This document shows positions 47,350-59,247 of a stretch of 64,000 nucleotides of DNA, one piece after another. The stretch's first letter is position 1, and every line of letters begins with the position of its first letter. Source of the DNA: Mytilus galloprovincialis (lineage: Eukaryota > Mollusca > Bivalvia > Mytilida > Mytilidae); assembly GCF_965363235.1 (NCBI RefSeq), contig NC_134847.1, forward strand, positions 75,150,268-75,214,267. The letters run 5' to 3'. The notes under the pieces are model-generated. The model was given only the letters and a program-made list of their open reading frames with translations, made no database searches and had not been told where the DNA came from. A program made the translations under genes and the position numbers.

Positions 47350-47485
47350 TATTGTTGATTTATTATTATTCGTTGGTTACCAATTTTCGTGGGTTTCCTG
47401 GGAACAGTTCAACCACGAATTGAAATGTCTGACGAATGACAAATGTTTTATGAGTCTTGTATGCAAAAATGGTCAAAACCAGTAT
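47350..47485. mobile_element. Truncated MITE, TACTGTGGATTCATT family
   Basis: TATTCGTTGGTTACCAATTT, CAACCACGAATTGAAATG and GACGAATGACAAAT match the interior of the copies at 11347-11543 and 14067-14259. The terminal repeats are missing or eroded. Confidence 0.5.
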
Positions 47486-47876
47486 TAGAACATTATACAC
47501 GGAATAACGCATCCTCATTTTTCGGTGATTTTGTTTACCAATGACGTAAATCTAAATACGATCCGGGTAAACTAATTTATCCTTTAAATTAAATCACTCT
47601 TAAATGTAACCAATTCAACCTTGTAATTAGATTAGAACTTGGATATTGTTTTTATTGGTATTACATTTAATTTTAATCAGTAACTTAAAACCAAACTAAA
47701 TATTATTTATGCACATATGTTCTTTCACGGTTTTACCATGAGTCAATAAGTTTATTTTGTCCTTGCGCAATGTTGTCCTCTGATTAATGTTTAAATAACA
47801 GTTTTGTTGGCTTGATGATAGCTCTTGTTTTGGTAATCGTTTTGGCATTTTTTTCTCAATCTATCTTAAAATATTG

Positions 47877-48000
47877 AACTCCAAGGGAAATTCAAAACGA
47901 AAAGCTCCTTATCGAATGACAAAACGAAAAGCTCAAACACATCAACCGAGTTGAAAACAACTGTCATCCGAAAATTCAGGAAAGTTTTGCCATTTACGAA
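47877..48000 (+). repeat. Dispersed mussel repeat fragment
   Basis: It resembles 37474-37620 (GAACTCCAAGGGAAATTCAA, CTCAAACACATCAACCGAG, AACAACTGTCAT). Confidence 0.5.
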
Positions 48001-48299
48001 TAAGGCAATGTCTACCTAGTTATAAAGCGACACGAATAATTCAGCTTTTGATGATCATTAAATTTACAATCATATCAATGGTCAATGATATTTAAAAACA
48101 TATTGCAAACGACTTGGAAATAAGATATTATTGGGCATAATGGATCTAATTTTCTCAGTGGTTATAAGAAATCTTTGGAAATAATACGATACTTACGCTC
48201 ATTGAAAATAAACAGTGACTGTACATTTCAAAATGACACCCGTTTAACTTTTCAATTGCTTGAACATAAATATTTCAAACAGCATTCATTAGTAAAACT

Positions 48300-49532
48300 G
48301 GGGCCGTGTCAATGAAAGTCCTAGGATATGTCCTAAGATAGGTCTTATGATATTATTAAGGATGGTATTAAGACGTGTCTGAGACATGTCTTAAGATGTA
48401 AAACAAAGTTATCTTATGACATTCCTAACTATACGATGGTCATAAGAACGTCCTAACACATTTTATTTAATTGAAAAATATATGTAGAGAATTCAATGGC
48501 ATATATTATATTTTATTTCACTTTATGTGTACAGGGAGGGAGGATGACTCTTTTATGGAAAACAATTTATGGCAAATTAAAGTATATAATTATACGTTAT
48601 TATACATGATAAAATGATATAAATGAATTTCATACGACAACGAAACTAAATAGTCACACAACTTTGTGAAATGCGATGATAGTGCTGCAATTTAATGTAA
48701 GTATGTAACTGAGTTTTGTTTTTGGGTCCAATCGATTTCATTACACGTATTGAATAACGATTGATTGAAAGGAAATCATGTTTTACCATATCAAAATTAA
48801 CATTGCACTGTTTGGTTTGGTTTGGTGCAAAAAATGACATTCATGTTGATAGTATTGTTTAAAGCAAAAAAGACAGCACCACTTATTCTATATATGAGCG
48901 TAACAAAATGACATCGTCAAACATACTTTTTGAAGAGTTACTATTGATGTCTATTTCAAATAAATTTGAGTATAGAAATGCCAATTTCATTTTATATAGT
49001 AAATTAAAGCAATTTACCAATTGACTCCGCAATATCTCAATGTTTTGGATATGTACATCGAGTTAGTTCTAGCACACCCACACAAAGTTCTTGAAATATG
49101 TTTCTAATTTCCAAAACTCAAACTGAATACTACATACGCTTTTTGTTGAAATCTGGAAGTACTTTAAAGATCAAATTTGTCTGAAAATTGAAAATAATGT
49201 ATCACAATTGAATCTTTAACAAATATTAAACAACATTTTGTTTAATTAGTTATTTTTTTAAATATTATAATAGTTTAATATTGCATCATAATTTTTATTG
49301 GGTTTATTATCATTGAGTTTATGCCATATTGGTTGTTTTTATTTCATTTTAGGACATCGTAACTTTTAGGACGATCCTAAGACACCTATTTTTGTATCCT
49401 AACTTTAGGACCAAATTTAGGACATATCTTATTTTTGGAGACTTTCGTCAACCTGACTTAGGACTAAGATGTGTCGTTAGACCATCTTAAGACATGTCCT
49501 AGTCAAAAGACTGCTTCGTTGACACGGTCCCC
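48300..49532. mobile_element. 1.2-kb MITE-like element, TTAGGAC-rich family
   Basis: The left end GGGGCCGTGTCAATGAAAG and right end CTTCGTTGACACGGTCCCC are inverted copies with a one-base indel. Clusters of GTCCTAAG/CTTAGGAC words line both ends, as in 30829-31493. The centre is AT-rich with no transposase; the 64-aa frame at 48646-48840 is not recognised. Confidence 0.7.
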
Positions 49533-52184
49533 GTATCACAGTGAATTATTTTATGATTAATTAATATTAGACGATCGGCATCAGTAGGAGCATTAACTGT
49601 TTTAAAAGAATTTAAATTTCGCCATAAAAAAAGTTGCGACCATGTAGGTACATGCTGATATGTTCGTTTGGTCAATTGATTTATTTCTACATACTATATA
49701 GGGATTCTAGGATGACGCAATGTTCATTCTTATACAATAGGTTTATATTTTATACAAATTTACCATTCTCCTTTTAATTGCTTAAATGCTGAATCATGAA
49801 GTCATCGAAAATATATACAGATCCCATGATTTTATTATCAGAAACTTGCACAAAAATACTAAACATATACTAAAGAAGTTACCTAGTAAATATTGTTCCT
49901 GATGGAAACATAATTTATAAAAAAATTAATATATAAAAAAAAAATAATAATATAGTTTTCCTCTAATTGTTTTTGAATATTTTTAGACATTATATATTTT
50001 TACACATATTTCTTACATGTAACTTAAAGACGCGGATACTCCCTCATATATACGCAATTGTCTGTTTTACTTTTTTTATTTGATCATGTCAAATTTACAA
50101 TGTAATGTAAATGTGTTTGTTCCAAAAATATTAAAAAAAAGACATAAAAACTAACGTTTAATTGACTCTACTTTTTTTGGATAAAAATTACTTAGTATTC
50201 GTAATGTAAACATAGCTTGCAACATCCGAATACAAGAAGAGAAAGCTACATACGAATTAAATTCATCGTGTGGAATATCGTTCGATGTTTAACCCTACCC
50301 CACACATAATACAGTTGTTTTCGATAAGGCATATATACAGTACGGTGTTGATTAGTTTCTGATCACATCTAATTCAGGAATTTAATAGGCGATGTTGAGC
50401 TTATAAATGACGAATGTACAACGTAAAATGATTTAAAGACCAATGCACTAAAAATGAAAACATACCTTCAGAAAGAATATTCAAAATATATGTATTAAAA
50501 CACGACCCAAGCCGGTTAAATCTAGTTCTGAATCATGTGATGCCTAACAGACCATGGTTCAGGAACTCAACAATATCATATGTATGAATTCTTTAAACGT
50601 GAATCAAATCTTTGCATGGTTTGATCGCTATAATTGTTTTTACCCCCGTAGATGTTTTCTTCAAAGCTAAGATGTAGCCTGATCGATACATACACTTAGC
50701 GTAGCCTTGCATTTCTGCACCAATGGTTGACCATAGCCTATTGACGCGAAGCAGTGATTGAACAATTTAAAAGGCTACATCTTTAACACACTTCAGCTCA
50801 AAACAGTGTTAGGCCGTTTTGGAATCTCCGTCGAAGTTTCACTGCGACCTTGAGGTGAAACGTGCTGTTTGCCTTCCTATGACTTGAAACATTGTTAAGG
50901 TATTTTGTTATGAATTAATACACCCTATTCATTCTCCCTCATTATGCATAACTATAAATATGCATAACTGATCCGTATTTCAGCTAACTGGTTGTATGTA
51001 AACGTGATAAAATAATAATAAATAATTTAAAGGATGAATAACTGATATTAAAAACTAACATCATATTTTTTACCGAATTCCCTCGAATAAACTTAACAAG
51101 TAAAAGTCAGTTGACTTAAACTGCAAGGTTGTATCCGTTTTGTTTTCTGATGTACAAGTAGCTCTACTATTAAATGAAGGTTTGTAAGCTAAGGTTGCGA
51201 CAAGTTTTTAACGCAATAATTTAAACTCGCATTTTGAAACATTTTATATGAAATAAACTATTTTATATGAAATAAACTATTTTTTATGAAATAAACTATT
51301 TTTTATGAAATAAACTATTTTTATGAAATAAACTATTTTATATGAAATAAACAGGATGTTTCTCAAAATCGTAAAAATTTAAATCGCATTTAAGTCTTAC
51401 ATGATAAATAAAGGCAACAGTAGTATACCGCTGTTCAAAACTCATTAATCCATGGCCAAAAAACAAAATCGGGGTAACAAACTAAAACTGATAAAATCGC
51501 AATAATAAATGCACGCATTAATTTCATGATTTACAGTTCTCGCATAGAACAGTTTTAGTAAAGGATGATTTGAAAGCCGGTGCATGCCATTTTAATGGTT
51601 TTAACACATCAATATTGTTTATTTAAAAAGTGCGTCGTATCATAATATATAAGTCAATAAACTCTGAATGTGAAATATTCACATATGTTCATGGCACCGT
51701 TGATGTGTAAAACTTAATATATCTTAGAGATAAAAAAAAGATCTAATTGAGTTGAAAACACCATACAGAAAAGGTAAGTGTACATGACAAACAATGTATG
51801 GGTGATATCGTATACTTCAAGCTCACTATTAATAACAACAAAAATTATTTTCAAAATATTTTTATTTATAGGAATTAATATTTTACATACAGTACTCGTG
51901 GCCGACCGTGCGAGGGATTACCAGCTAGTTAAGGTCGTTCAATCTATCAGTTTGTTAATATAGTACTTAATATGTATCAAAAGAAAAATGAAGACCACAT
52001 TATATAAAGTTGGTGAGTCTGATAAGCACTCTCATGATTTACCTACAACAGGAAAGCTAAAATCCATGAGGAACAGCTATATGACCAAAACGATACAAAC
52101 CAAAATTATTCCATCTAAGTTCAATTTTGCATGAGAAAAGTTTATATAATTTCCAAATTTATCAACAGGAAAATTTAAAAGAGA
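49533..52184. other. Gene-free AT-rich stretch with small repeats
   Basis: It holds an inverted pair AAGATGTAGCCT (50669-50680) and AGGCTACATCTT (50772-50783), a minisatellite at 51241-51352, and a mussel-repeat fragment at 51408-51500 (GGCAACAGTAGTATACCGCT). Nothing else is recognised. Confidence 0.45.
51241..51352. repeat. Minisatellite, ~20-bp unit
   Basis: Six copies of TTTTATATGAAATAAACTAT with one- or two-base length changes in the T run. Confidence 0.85.
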
Positions 52185-52405
52185 GGCAACATATACCTGA
52201 GGGAAATTCAAACTCATAAGTCAGTCGACAATAAACTGACAACGCAATGGCGATGAAAGAAAAAAAACAACAGACCAACAAATGTATACAAAACAAAACA
52301 TAGGTAACTTGATACTTATCCACAGGCACCCAACTAAAAACTGGGGGTTGTTACCAGGTGCTTCGAAAGTGTTAGCAGATCCTGCTCCACATGTGGCATC
52401 CGTAG
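52185..52405 (-). mobile_element. Retroelement 3' tail fragment, inverted
   Basis: On the minus strand it contains GCCACATGTGGAGCAGGATC and AGCACCTGGTAACAACCCCC, then a TTATGAGTTTGAATTTCCC-like end. This is the same tail as 23795-24090, more diverged and without RT sequence. Confidence 0.6.
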
Positions 52406-52569
52406 TGCAAAAAACATAAACTTTATAAATCTTGTGTGTTTAATCATTAAATTTTCTTTAGATTAACAATAATAGATTACACGATGATGACTGCTGTACC
52501 CATATTTTGTCTATCTTATTTATTAAGTCTGTTTAGCTCACACATCATTGTAAATATAACGGAATTTGG

Positions 52570-52790
52570 TGAGACTGTCAACAACGTGAGAGGCTTAGCG
52601 CTATAAAACCAGGTTTAATCCACCATCTTCTACATTTGAAAATGCCTGTACCAAATCAAGAATATGACAGTTCTTGTCCATTCGTTTTTGATGTGTTTTG
52701 TCAGTTGATTTTGCCATGTGATTAGGGACTTTCCGAACTGATTTTCCTCTTAGTTCAGTATTTTTGTGATTTTACTTTTTAGCTGTATTT
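52570..52790 (-). repeat. Dispersed mussel repeat, inverted copy
   Basis: The reverse complement matches 37480-37665 (AACTGTCATATTCTTGATTT, GAAGATGGTGGATTAAACCT). It is followed on the plus strand by the hammerhead-bearing segment 52795-52925. Confidence 0.6.
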
Positions 52791-52847
52791 GGCAAAACCT
52801 TTAGGAATATTTGGACATGCTCTTTAACTTTGTACGTAACTTTTTGA

Positions 52848-52891
52848 GCGTCACTGATGAGTCTTTTGTAGACGAAACACGCGTCTGGCGT
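52848..52891 (+). ncRNA. Type I hammerhead ribozyme motif
   Basis: Helix I is CGTCA (52849-52853) with TGGCG (52886-52890), five pairs including one G-U. The core is CTGATGA (52854-52860). Helix II is GTC/GAC closed by TTTTGTA. GAAA is at 52874-52877. Helix III is minimal, A-U and C-G around ACGC. The predicted cleavage is after GTC at 52885. All conserved core bases are present. Small type I hammerheads with tiny helix III are known from Penelope-like and other retroelements of bivalves. The surrounding sequence (about 52795-52925) is a dispersed repeat whose other copy is at 7394-7435. Confidence 0.8.
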
Positions 52892-52925
52892 ATACACAAA
52901 ATTTCGATCCTGGTATCTATGATGA

Positions 52926-55238
52926 GTTTATTTACAAAATCAGTAACGCTCAAATGCAAAAAGTAAAAGCTATAGATGTATAAGTACTTTGTAACATGAA
53001 GAGCTTTAAATGAAACTTATGAGTTTGACTGTCCATTTGGTAATTTTCTCAATTATTTTTTAATAATTTTTAGTGTCTGGTAAAATATCATTTTTATTCT
53101 GTTTTATACGTGCCATGAAATCATATTGTAATTAATTATCTTAAAATTTATAATTATAAATCTGCTGACAACTTAATATTAGGTACAGTTAGACGGAAGA
53201 CTTAAATTTGATAATCAAAGTGAGGTAAACCCAATTTAGTTAATATGAAGTTAATGTATTCAGTAATATCAAGAACATGTCTTTTTATCACAACTATATT
53301 TTTTGTTGTTAGTCAATTTCAAATAAGAAATAGGATATAAACATGTCATCATTATGTATAAACACAGCTTTTTAATTGAATATTGATGGAAAATCAGTAG
53401 ACCATGAGTGCTTATGTATATTTGTATATTTCGTTTTAATAGATATATCTTTTCATTTGTATTTTTTTCGTCCTTGAATTTTGTTACGAATCATAAATTT
53501 CTGTTAATACTCGAATGTTACTAAAGGTTATCAAAACATTATTAAAGGTGGACTGGTGATAAAGATGTTGATGTTTTCTAAATGTTGATATATGTACATA
53601 TATCAAAAAAGAAATAAAAGTTTTTAGAGACTTTATTTTCTGCGTTCTTTAGTCCTTTACTGGCCTTCTTGCATCAGTAAGATGTAATCATTTGACAAAT
53701 TTAAGAATGCTTTTTTATCATGTACATTCTCGAAATGTGCATATCAATCATCAGACCGCACTGCATTCCGCAAATTTTTTCAATTGTTTAAATTATTTTT
53801 GCGTTGATTTATGTAAAGAAAAAAAGTTATTTAGAATTGAACATTATTATGGTGTATTCATTTCTTACATGATTTTAGCAAACATAGATTTTGGTATCGC
53901 AATATGGTTTTCTATTCAAGTACATTTTAGTATTGTATGTTTTGAATATTGGCCATCAAAGTACAGGTGAAGTTTTATCAACCTGTGTGAAGTCTTCTAG
54001 TTAAGATAAACCCAACACTATAAAACTCTAGGTCTTACTGGTTTTTAAGATTTATTCTAGTTAAACAAGTACAGCTAAAACCATTTTTCTAGATAAGGAG
54101 ACTGTTATACAAATATAACAAGTTCTGTTTTCCAAGGATTCAACATTTAAGGCTTGTTTTTGTTTTAACCATACGCAACGTATATTGATGAAATTCAAAA
54201 TAAGTGACACCAATCTAAATGTTTTCTGAGCTGCAGATCTACCAATTCTACCAACCTACAAATTTAGAGATGTAATGTTTAATGCACTAAAAGACACTCG
54301 ATAACGTAGTTACACATTTACCATCACTAGCTTTATTAAACGATGCTACTAGCAACAGAAGGACCTAGAGCATAGTTCAGATAGAAGGCTGGAACATGAT
54401 ATTGAAGACTTAAAGAATTTAGTCAAGGCATTATACACTACCCTCATATGTTTGATTAAGATTTTGAGACACGAAGAAGCCATACATGCAACAGAGTGGA
54501 TTGAAAAAGTAATTACAAAAATATCATGAGACTGTCAACAGACTTAAAATGTTGAGTCCTTAGAATGCAGGACTTTTGCCAATTCAGTGTATTGGTACTG
54601 CTTTTCATTGTCTTGCACATTGACTAAGACCGTGAATTCTCTGTATCTTCTCATAACAGTAAAGTGATACTTGAAATGTTATGATGTATCACAGTAACAA
54701 TTTACCGAAAAATTAAGTGATGTGTAAATGTTGTTAACCTTAAGAATTACAAATTTCAGCCTGTAATTCCGGGAAATCATCATTGATACCATAAAAAGAA
54801 AGGCAACAGTTATTTACCGCTGTTGAAAAGTCACAAACCGACCGAGAGAAAACAAAATCGGGCCACAATCTAAAACCGAGGGAAAGACATCAACTATAAT
54901 CTACAAATATATATTTCATTTGCGTAAGTTTCCCATTGCATGTTAAACATTTTTGTTATCACTTTGTGTGGAAAAGATATAATTCTATGTTGCTGTCGCT
55001 AGTTCATTTAGCTTAAAAACATAAAAATAAGAATAAGAAATGATCCAACTCTTCACCAAAAACAAAATAACATAAAATTTAACAGCCATAGGTGAACGTA
55101 CGGTCTTTGATAATGAGAAAAATCCTACCATACCGCATAGTCCGCTTTAAAAGACAAAAAAGTAACATATGTAAAAAATTCAGTGTGTTTGTACTGCATG
55201 TTGTACTCAAGTGATTTCATCATTTTGATTTCAAAGTA
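52926..55238. other. AT-rich region without recognisable genes
   Basis: It holds a short retroelement-tail remnant near 53015-53040 (TTATGAGTTTGACTGTCC) and a mussel-repeat fragment at 54798-54900 (AAAGGCAACAGTTATTTACC). The 92-aa frame at 53692-53970 and others show no family resemblance. Confidence 0.4.
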
Positions 55239-55678
55239 GGTCCGAGACCACAATTGTCACGAATATAGTCCCTAGTGTTGACAGTGGGTTACTTGCCATT
55301 AATTTTTATACCCCTTCCAAATTTATTTCTCCATGTTTAATGCCTCAAAATGCAAGAAAGGGGGGGGGGGGGGTGAAATTACACTGTTAAACAATTTGGG
55401 TCCTGAATTTTTAAGGAATTTTTTGGTCCAGCTGAAAAAGGTTAAAAATTAGCACTTCGGAAGCTGTGAAAAGATTTCATGACGCCCTATTCATAAAATT
55501 GTCAATATTTTGAGTTAGAGCCGATGAATTTTTCTAAACATTTTGATATAATTTGTCCCAAAAGTAGTACAACACACTGTAAAATTTCATTGAGAAAGCG
55601 CAGACGGGATTTTTTTTTTTTATTTATTTATGTTCTAAAAGAAATGCACTACGAAATAATTGTGGTCTCGGACCAGTA
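55235..55678. mobile_element. MITE, GGTCCGAGACCACAATT family, copy 1
   Basis: The element 55239-55674 begins GGTCCGAGACCACAATTGT and ends ATAATTGTGGTCTCGGACC. AGTA flanks it on both sides (55235-55238, 55675-55678). The interior is related along most of its length to copy 2 at 56072-56523 and includes a G run near 55361-55373. No coding frame. Confidence 0.85.
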
Positions 55679-56006
55679 GCCCCATTAAAGTTATAATGCA
55701 GACAATATCATAATTCTGGTATCTTTGATGATTATTTTATTGTTTATCTTTTTTTATGGAATCTTTTTGATGAAATTTAACACGACAAAGCATATTACTA
55801 ACATTGATTTTTATCGCAGGTTGTGATTACATAATAACAAACAAATTAGCTGACAAAATATTGGAAAACAAAAATACAAAAAACACCTACCTTTTACAAG
55901 GGTCTTTCCAATTATTGATTTATGAAATGCATACTATAATTTATTCAGTTTGTGCTACTCAGATCGAAGGATTGTTAAACCGACTATCAGATGTTTATCA
56001 TAGAAA

Positions 56007-56745
56007 TGAATGTGACCTACCGAATTAGACTATTTACCGATTTTTTTTATAACATAAGCAACACAACGGGTGGTCCGAGACCACAATTGTCGTCCCTTGA
56101 TTTTCATTGTCCACAAATGTAGTCCCTAGTGTGGATAGTGTGTTACTTGCCAATGTTTTGTTTACCCCTTCAAAATGTATTTTTCCATGTTTTATGCCTC
56201 AAATAGCAAGACAAGGGATGAAATGACAATGTCAAATAATTTAGGTCATGAATTTTAAAGGAAAGTAGTGATTTGGTCCAGTAGAAAAAGGTTAAAAATT
56301 AACAATTTGGAAACTGTCAAAAGATTTCAAGACCCCCTTAACATATAATTGTCCATATTTTGAGTTAGAGCCGATGAAGTTTTCTATGATTTTAATATAA
56401 TTTGTCCCAAAAGTAGTACAACACACTGTAAAAATTTTATTGAGAAAACGCAGGTGGGATTTTTTTAATTTGCATTTATTGTCTAAAAGAAATGCACTAC
56501 GAATTAATTGTAGTCTCGGACCGGGTGCCACATGTGGAGCAGGATCTGCTTACCCTTCCGGAGCATCTGAGATCACTCCTAGTTTTTGGTGGGGTTCGTG
56601 TTGATTATTCTATAGTTTTCTATGTTGTGTCATGTTTACTGTTGTTTGTCTCTGTCTTTTTCATTTTTAGCCATGGCGTTGTCAGTTTATTTTCGATTTA
56701 TGAGTTTGACTGCCCCTCTGGTGTCTTTTGTCCCTCTTTTATGAA
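56007..56745 (+). mobile_element. Retroelement 3' tail split by a MITE
   Basis: The tail starts AATGTGACCTACCGAATTAG at 56007 and breaks after CAACGGGT (56071). It resumes GGGTGCCACATGTGGAGCAG at 56524 and ends CTTTTGTCCCTCTTTT. The uninterrupted order is seen at 23810-24090 and 39045-39320. No RT sequence is left. Confidence 0.75.
56068..56527. mobile_element. MITE, GGTCCGAGACCACAATT family, copy 2
   Basis: The element 56072-56523 is flanked by GGGT on both sides (56068-56071, 56524-56527). Ends are GGTCCGAGACCACAATT and AATTGTAGTCTCGGACC. The two copies agree on a 4-bp target duplication. Confidence 0.85.
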
Positions 56746-57348
56746 AGTCGCATTTAATGCTGAACTGGTACCATGATAAGAGTTTAACAATTAAGGATGC
56801 TCGAGGGTATAAAAATTTCAGAACAAAATAAACATTTATTTTTCATTACAAATTTTATTTACTAGTATTACCTTTAGTAGTTTTTACTTTATCTTTGGTA
56901 CAAAAATGTCATTTTTAGGCATGAGAATTGAAATATCTTTTTTTTTAACTCATCGGTGACCTATATTTTTTTTAATTATTATTCTCAATTAAGCTTAAGA
57001 CCTGCGAGCCCCCTTAACTATATGCTAAAGGAAAAAAACCCAATCGTAATTCTTTTCAACTATTGAACCAAACGGAATCGGTATTTTCAGGGACAATTTA
57101 TTGACAAGTTTCAGCAAAAAGTAGAAAAAAATGACTTCAAAATCTAGTTTCTGATTCTCATTTGTTTATATAAGAGAAGAAACTTTAAAAAAAAAACCGG
57201 ATAATTTTCTAAAGATCAGTCGAATCTTAAAAAGAGATTCGATAGGTTTTTTTTTAATTTTAGTTTAGATAGCATTTTATGTAGATTTAGATGAAAGCTA
57301 TGTACCTTAATAGATTCTACTTTCTTTTTCTTTCGACTGACCATATAA

Positions 57349-57466
57349 AAAAGAAAATGTGGTATGATTGCCAATGAGACAACTCTCCACAAGAGACAAA
57401 AAAGACACAGAAATTAACAACTATACGTCACCGTACGGCCTTCAACAATGAGCAAAGCCCATACCA
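57349..57466 (+). repeat. Dispersed mussel repeat (ATGTGGTATGATTGCCAATG)
   Basis: Related to 22880-23000 and 26460-26580. Another mussel-repeat fragment follows at about 57640-57740 (GTTACAAACTAAAACGGAGG). No gene is recognised between 56746 and 58739. Confidence 0.55.
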
Positions 57467-58739
57467 CTTTTTTTCTTCTTGTTTTCCATTTTGACACTTC
57501 CTACTTCATTGTTTGGTTTTACTAAATTAAGTATTTTTTTAATAGTTGTTGCAAATTTCACAATTCAAATGTAGATTAAAATCACAATCCACTTACATTG
57601 AATGATTTCTGAAGAAAAAAAAGAATAAAAGCATTTAGCGGGTTACAAACTAAAACGGAGGGAAACACTCTAACTATAAGAGGGGAAAATGTACAACATG
57701 AACACTTAAGTGCAACAAAGACAAACGCCAACAAACATATAAACGAATTTTTGCCATATTCAGTTGAACTTGGTTTAATGCATATCCAAACGTGATGAAA
57801 CATCATTCGTCACTCCATTTTAGAAAAGAATATTGTTATTTGGAGCGATCAGCACAAAATTCATGGTTAGTATTACATAAGTATATATTTCATAAACTAT
57901 TAACACCGGAAGAGAAAACAATATTCATGCGCTGCATAAAGGGGTACTACATAAAGGATATTTCAATTAAGGGGGTGTCTATAGTTGATATTCGGGATTC
58001 GCTTCGTGTAGTTATTTTTTGTTACAATGGTTATTATTAAAGTATTAATGAAAATAACGTTCCGAAATGTTTATTTTATTGTAGGTTGATAAAAATACAG
58101 CACATTGTAAAACTTTTAACCTACCATGTTTGACTTGATCGTGTAACATTAACTTTACAACTGACATTAACATAGACATAATTTATAAAGTTCATACGTG
58201 TTTCTCGTTTTTATTTTTTTTATTAGAATGACTGAAATAGGTGTAGGAATTTCGTCTCTCTTCACAGGCAGAAATAACTTACGTCCCGATGTATAAACTC
58301 TATGATGAAACTTCTCCCTCCTCCCCTAAATTAGTGCAGTTTTACGATTTTTTCTGTACGTCAAATAGGCTCAATAAATCATGTAAGAAGAGATTGCTAT
58401 GTTCCTTGACGAAGGCGGATATTTCGATATCTTTGTGACTATTGTCCGATAATAATATGTTCTCATGAACTATAACGCATATCGTATTTAGGGTTTTTGA
58501 ACGAATTATGTATTCAATTTCAGTCAACATTAAGGTTTGAATATGTGACCCGCCTTGACATTTGCAGGCTTATGGAGGTAGAACGTCATTGTTAGAAAAA
58601 TTATAAACATGATAAATATCGAGATTCAATGAATACGTATTTGTGAAGAAGAGATAAACACTTTCCTTGGCTTCTTTTTTGCTGACGCCGAACTATACAT
58701 CATATATAAGTTTTGAAGAAGTTTTACTTTATCGTTTGA

Positions 58740-59247
58740 AGTGAAAAATATTTGAATCTACATTCTAAATTGATACAAAAAAAAAATCAAATTTCTGCTC
58801 TATAGATTTCCTTTAATAAATGAAATCTGAAATATATCCCTAACAAATGCACCGCACAAAATGCATATAAGAGAACACCTACTTATAAACTGTTACGCGT
58901 CGCATACTAAGTATTGAGACATGCATAATAAATCTAAATTAAAAAAAGGAATTCTTTAAGCTTACTTTGACAAATTTTAAACTAAATTCATTTCAACAAG
59001 TATAAATTACATGTTCTAAAATAGAGCTACAAAAAAAATGCTCTGCTTTATAAATTTTCTTTCATAAGTGGAGTCTGAAATATATCCATAATAAATGCAC
59101 CGTATCAAATGAAATATATGAGAACACCTACTTATAAGCTGTTACGCGTCGCATACTATGTTTAGAGACATGCATGATAAATCTAAATTAAAAGACGAAT
59201 TTAAAAAAAGGAGTTCTTAAAGCTTACTTTGACAAATTTTAAACTAA
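58740..59247. repeat. Tandem duplication, ~250-bp unit
   Basis: About 58740-58985 and 58990-59247 are diverged direct copies sharing GAGAACACCTACTTATAA, TGTTACGCGTCGCATACTA and GCTTACTTTGACAAATTTTA; the offset is near 249 bp. 59248-60502 shows no recognisable gene. Confidence 0.75.

Noticed and set aside
55804-56028. 74-aa frame preceded by an acceptor-like TTTTATCGCAG
   Set aside because: It runs into the retroelement 3' tail at 56007 and has no recognisable domain or partner exons.
57792-58040. 82-aa frame starting MMKHHSSLHF
   Set aside because: No homology recognised, AT-rich codon use like the surroundings, and no splice or regulatory support.
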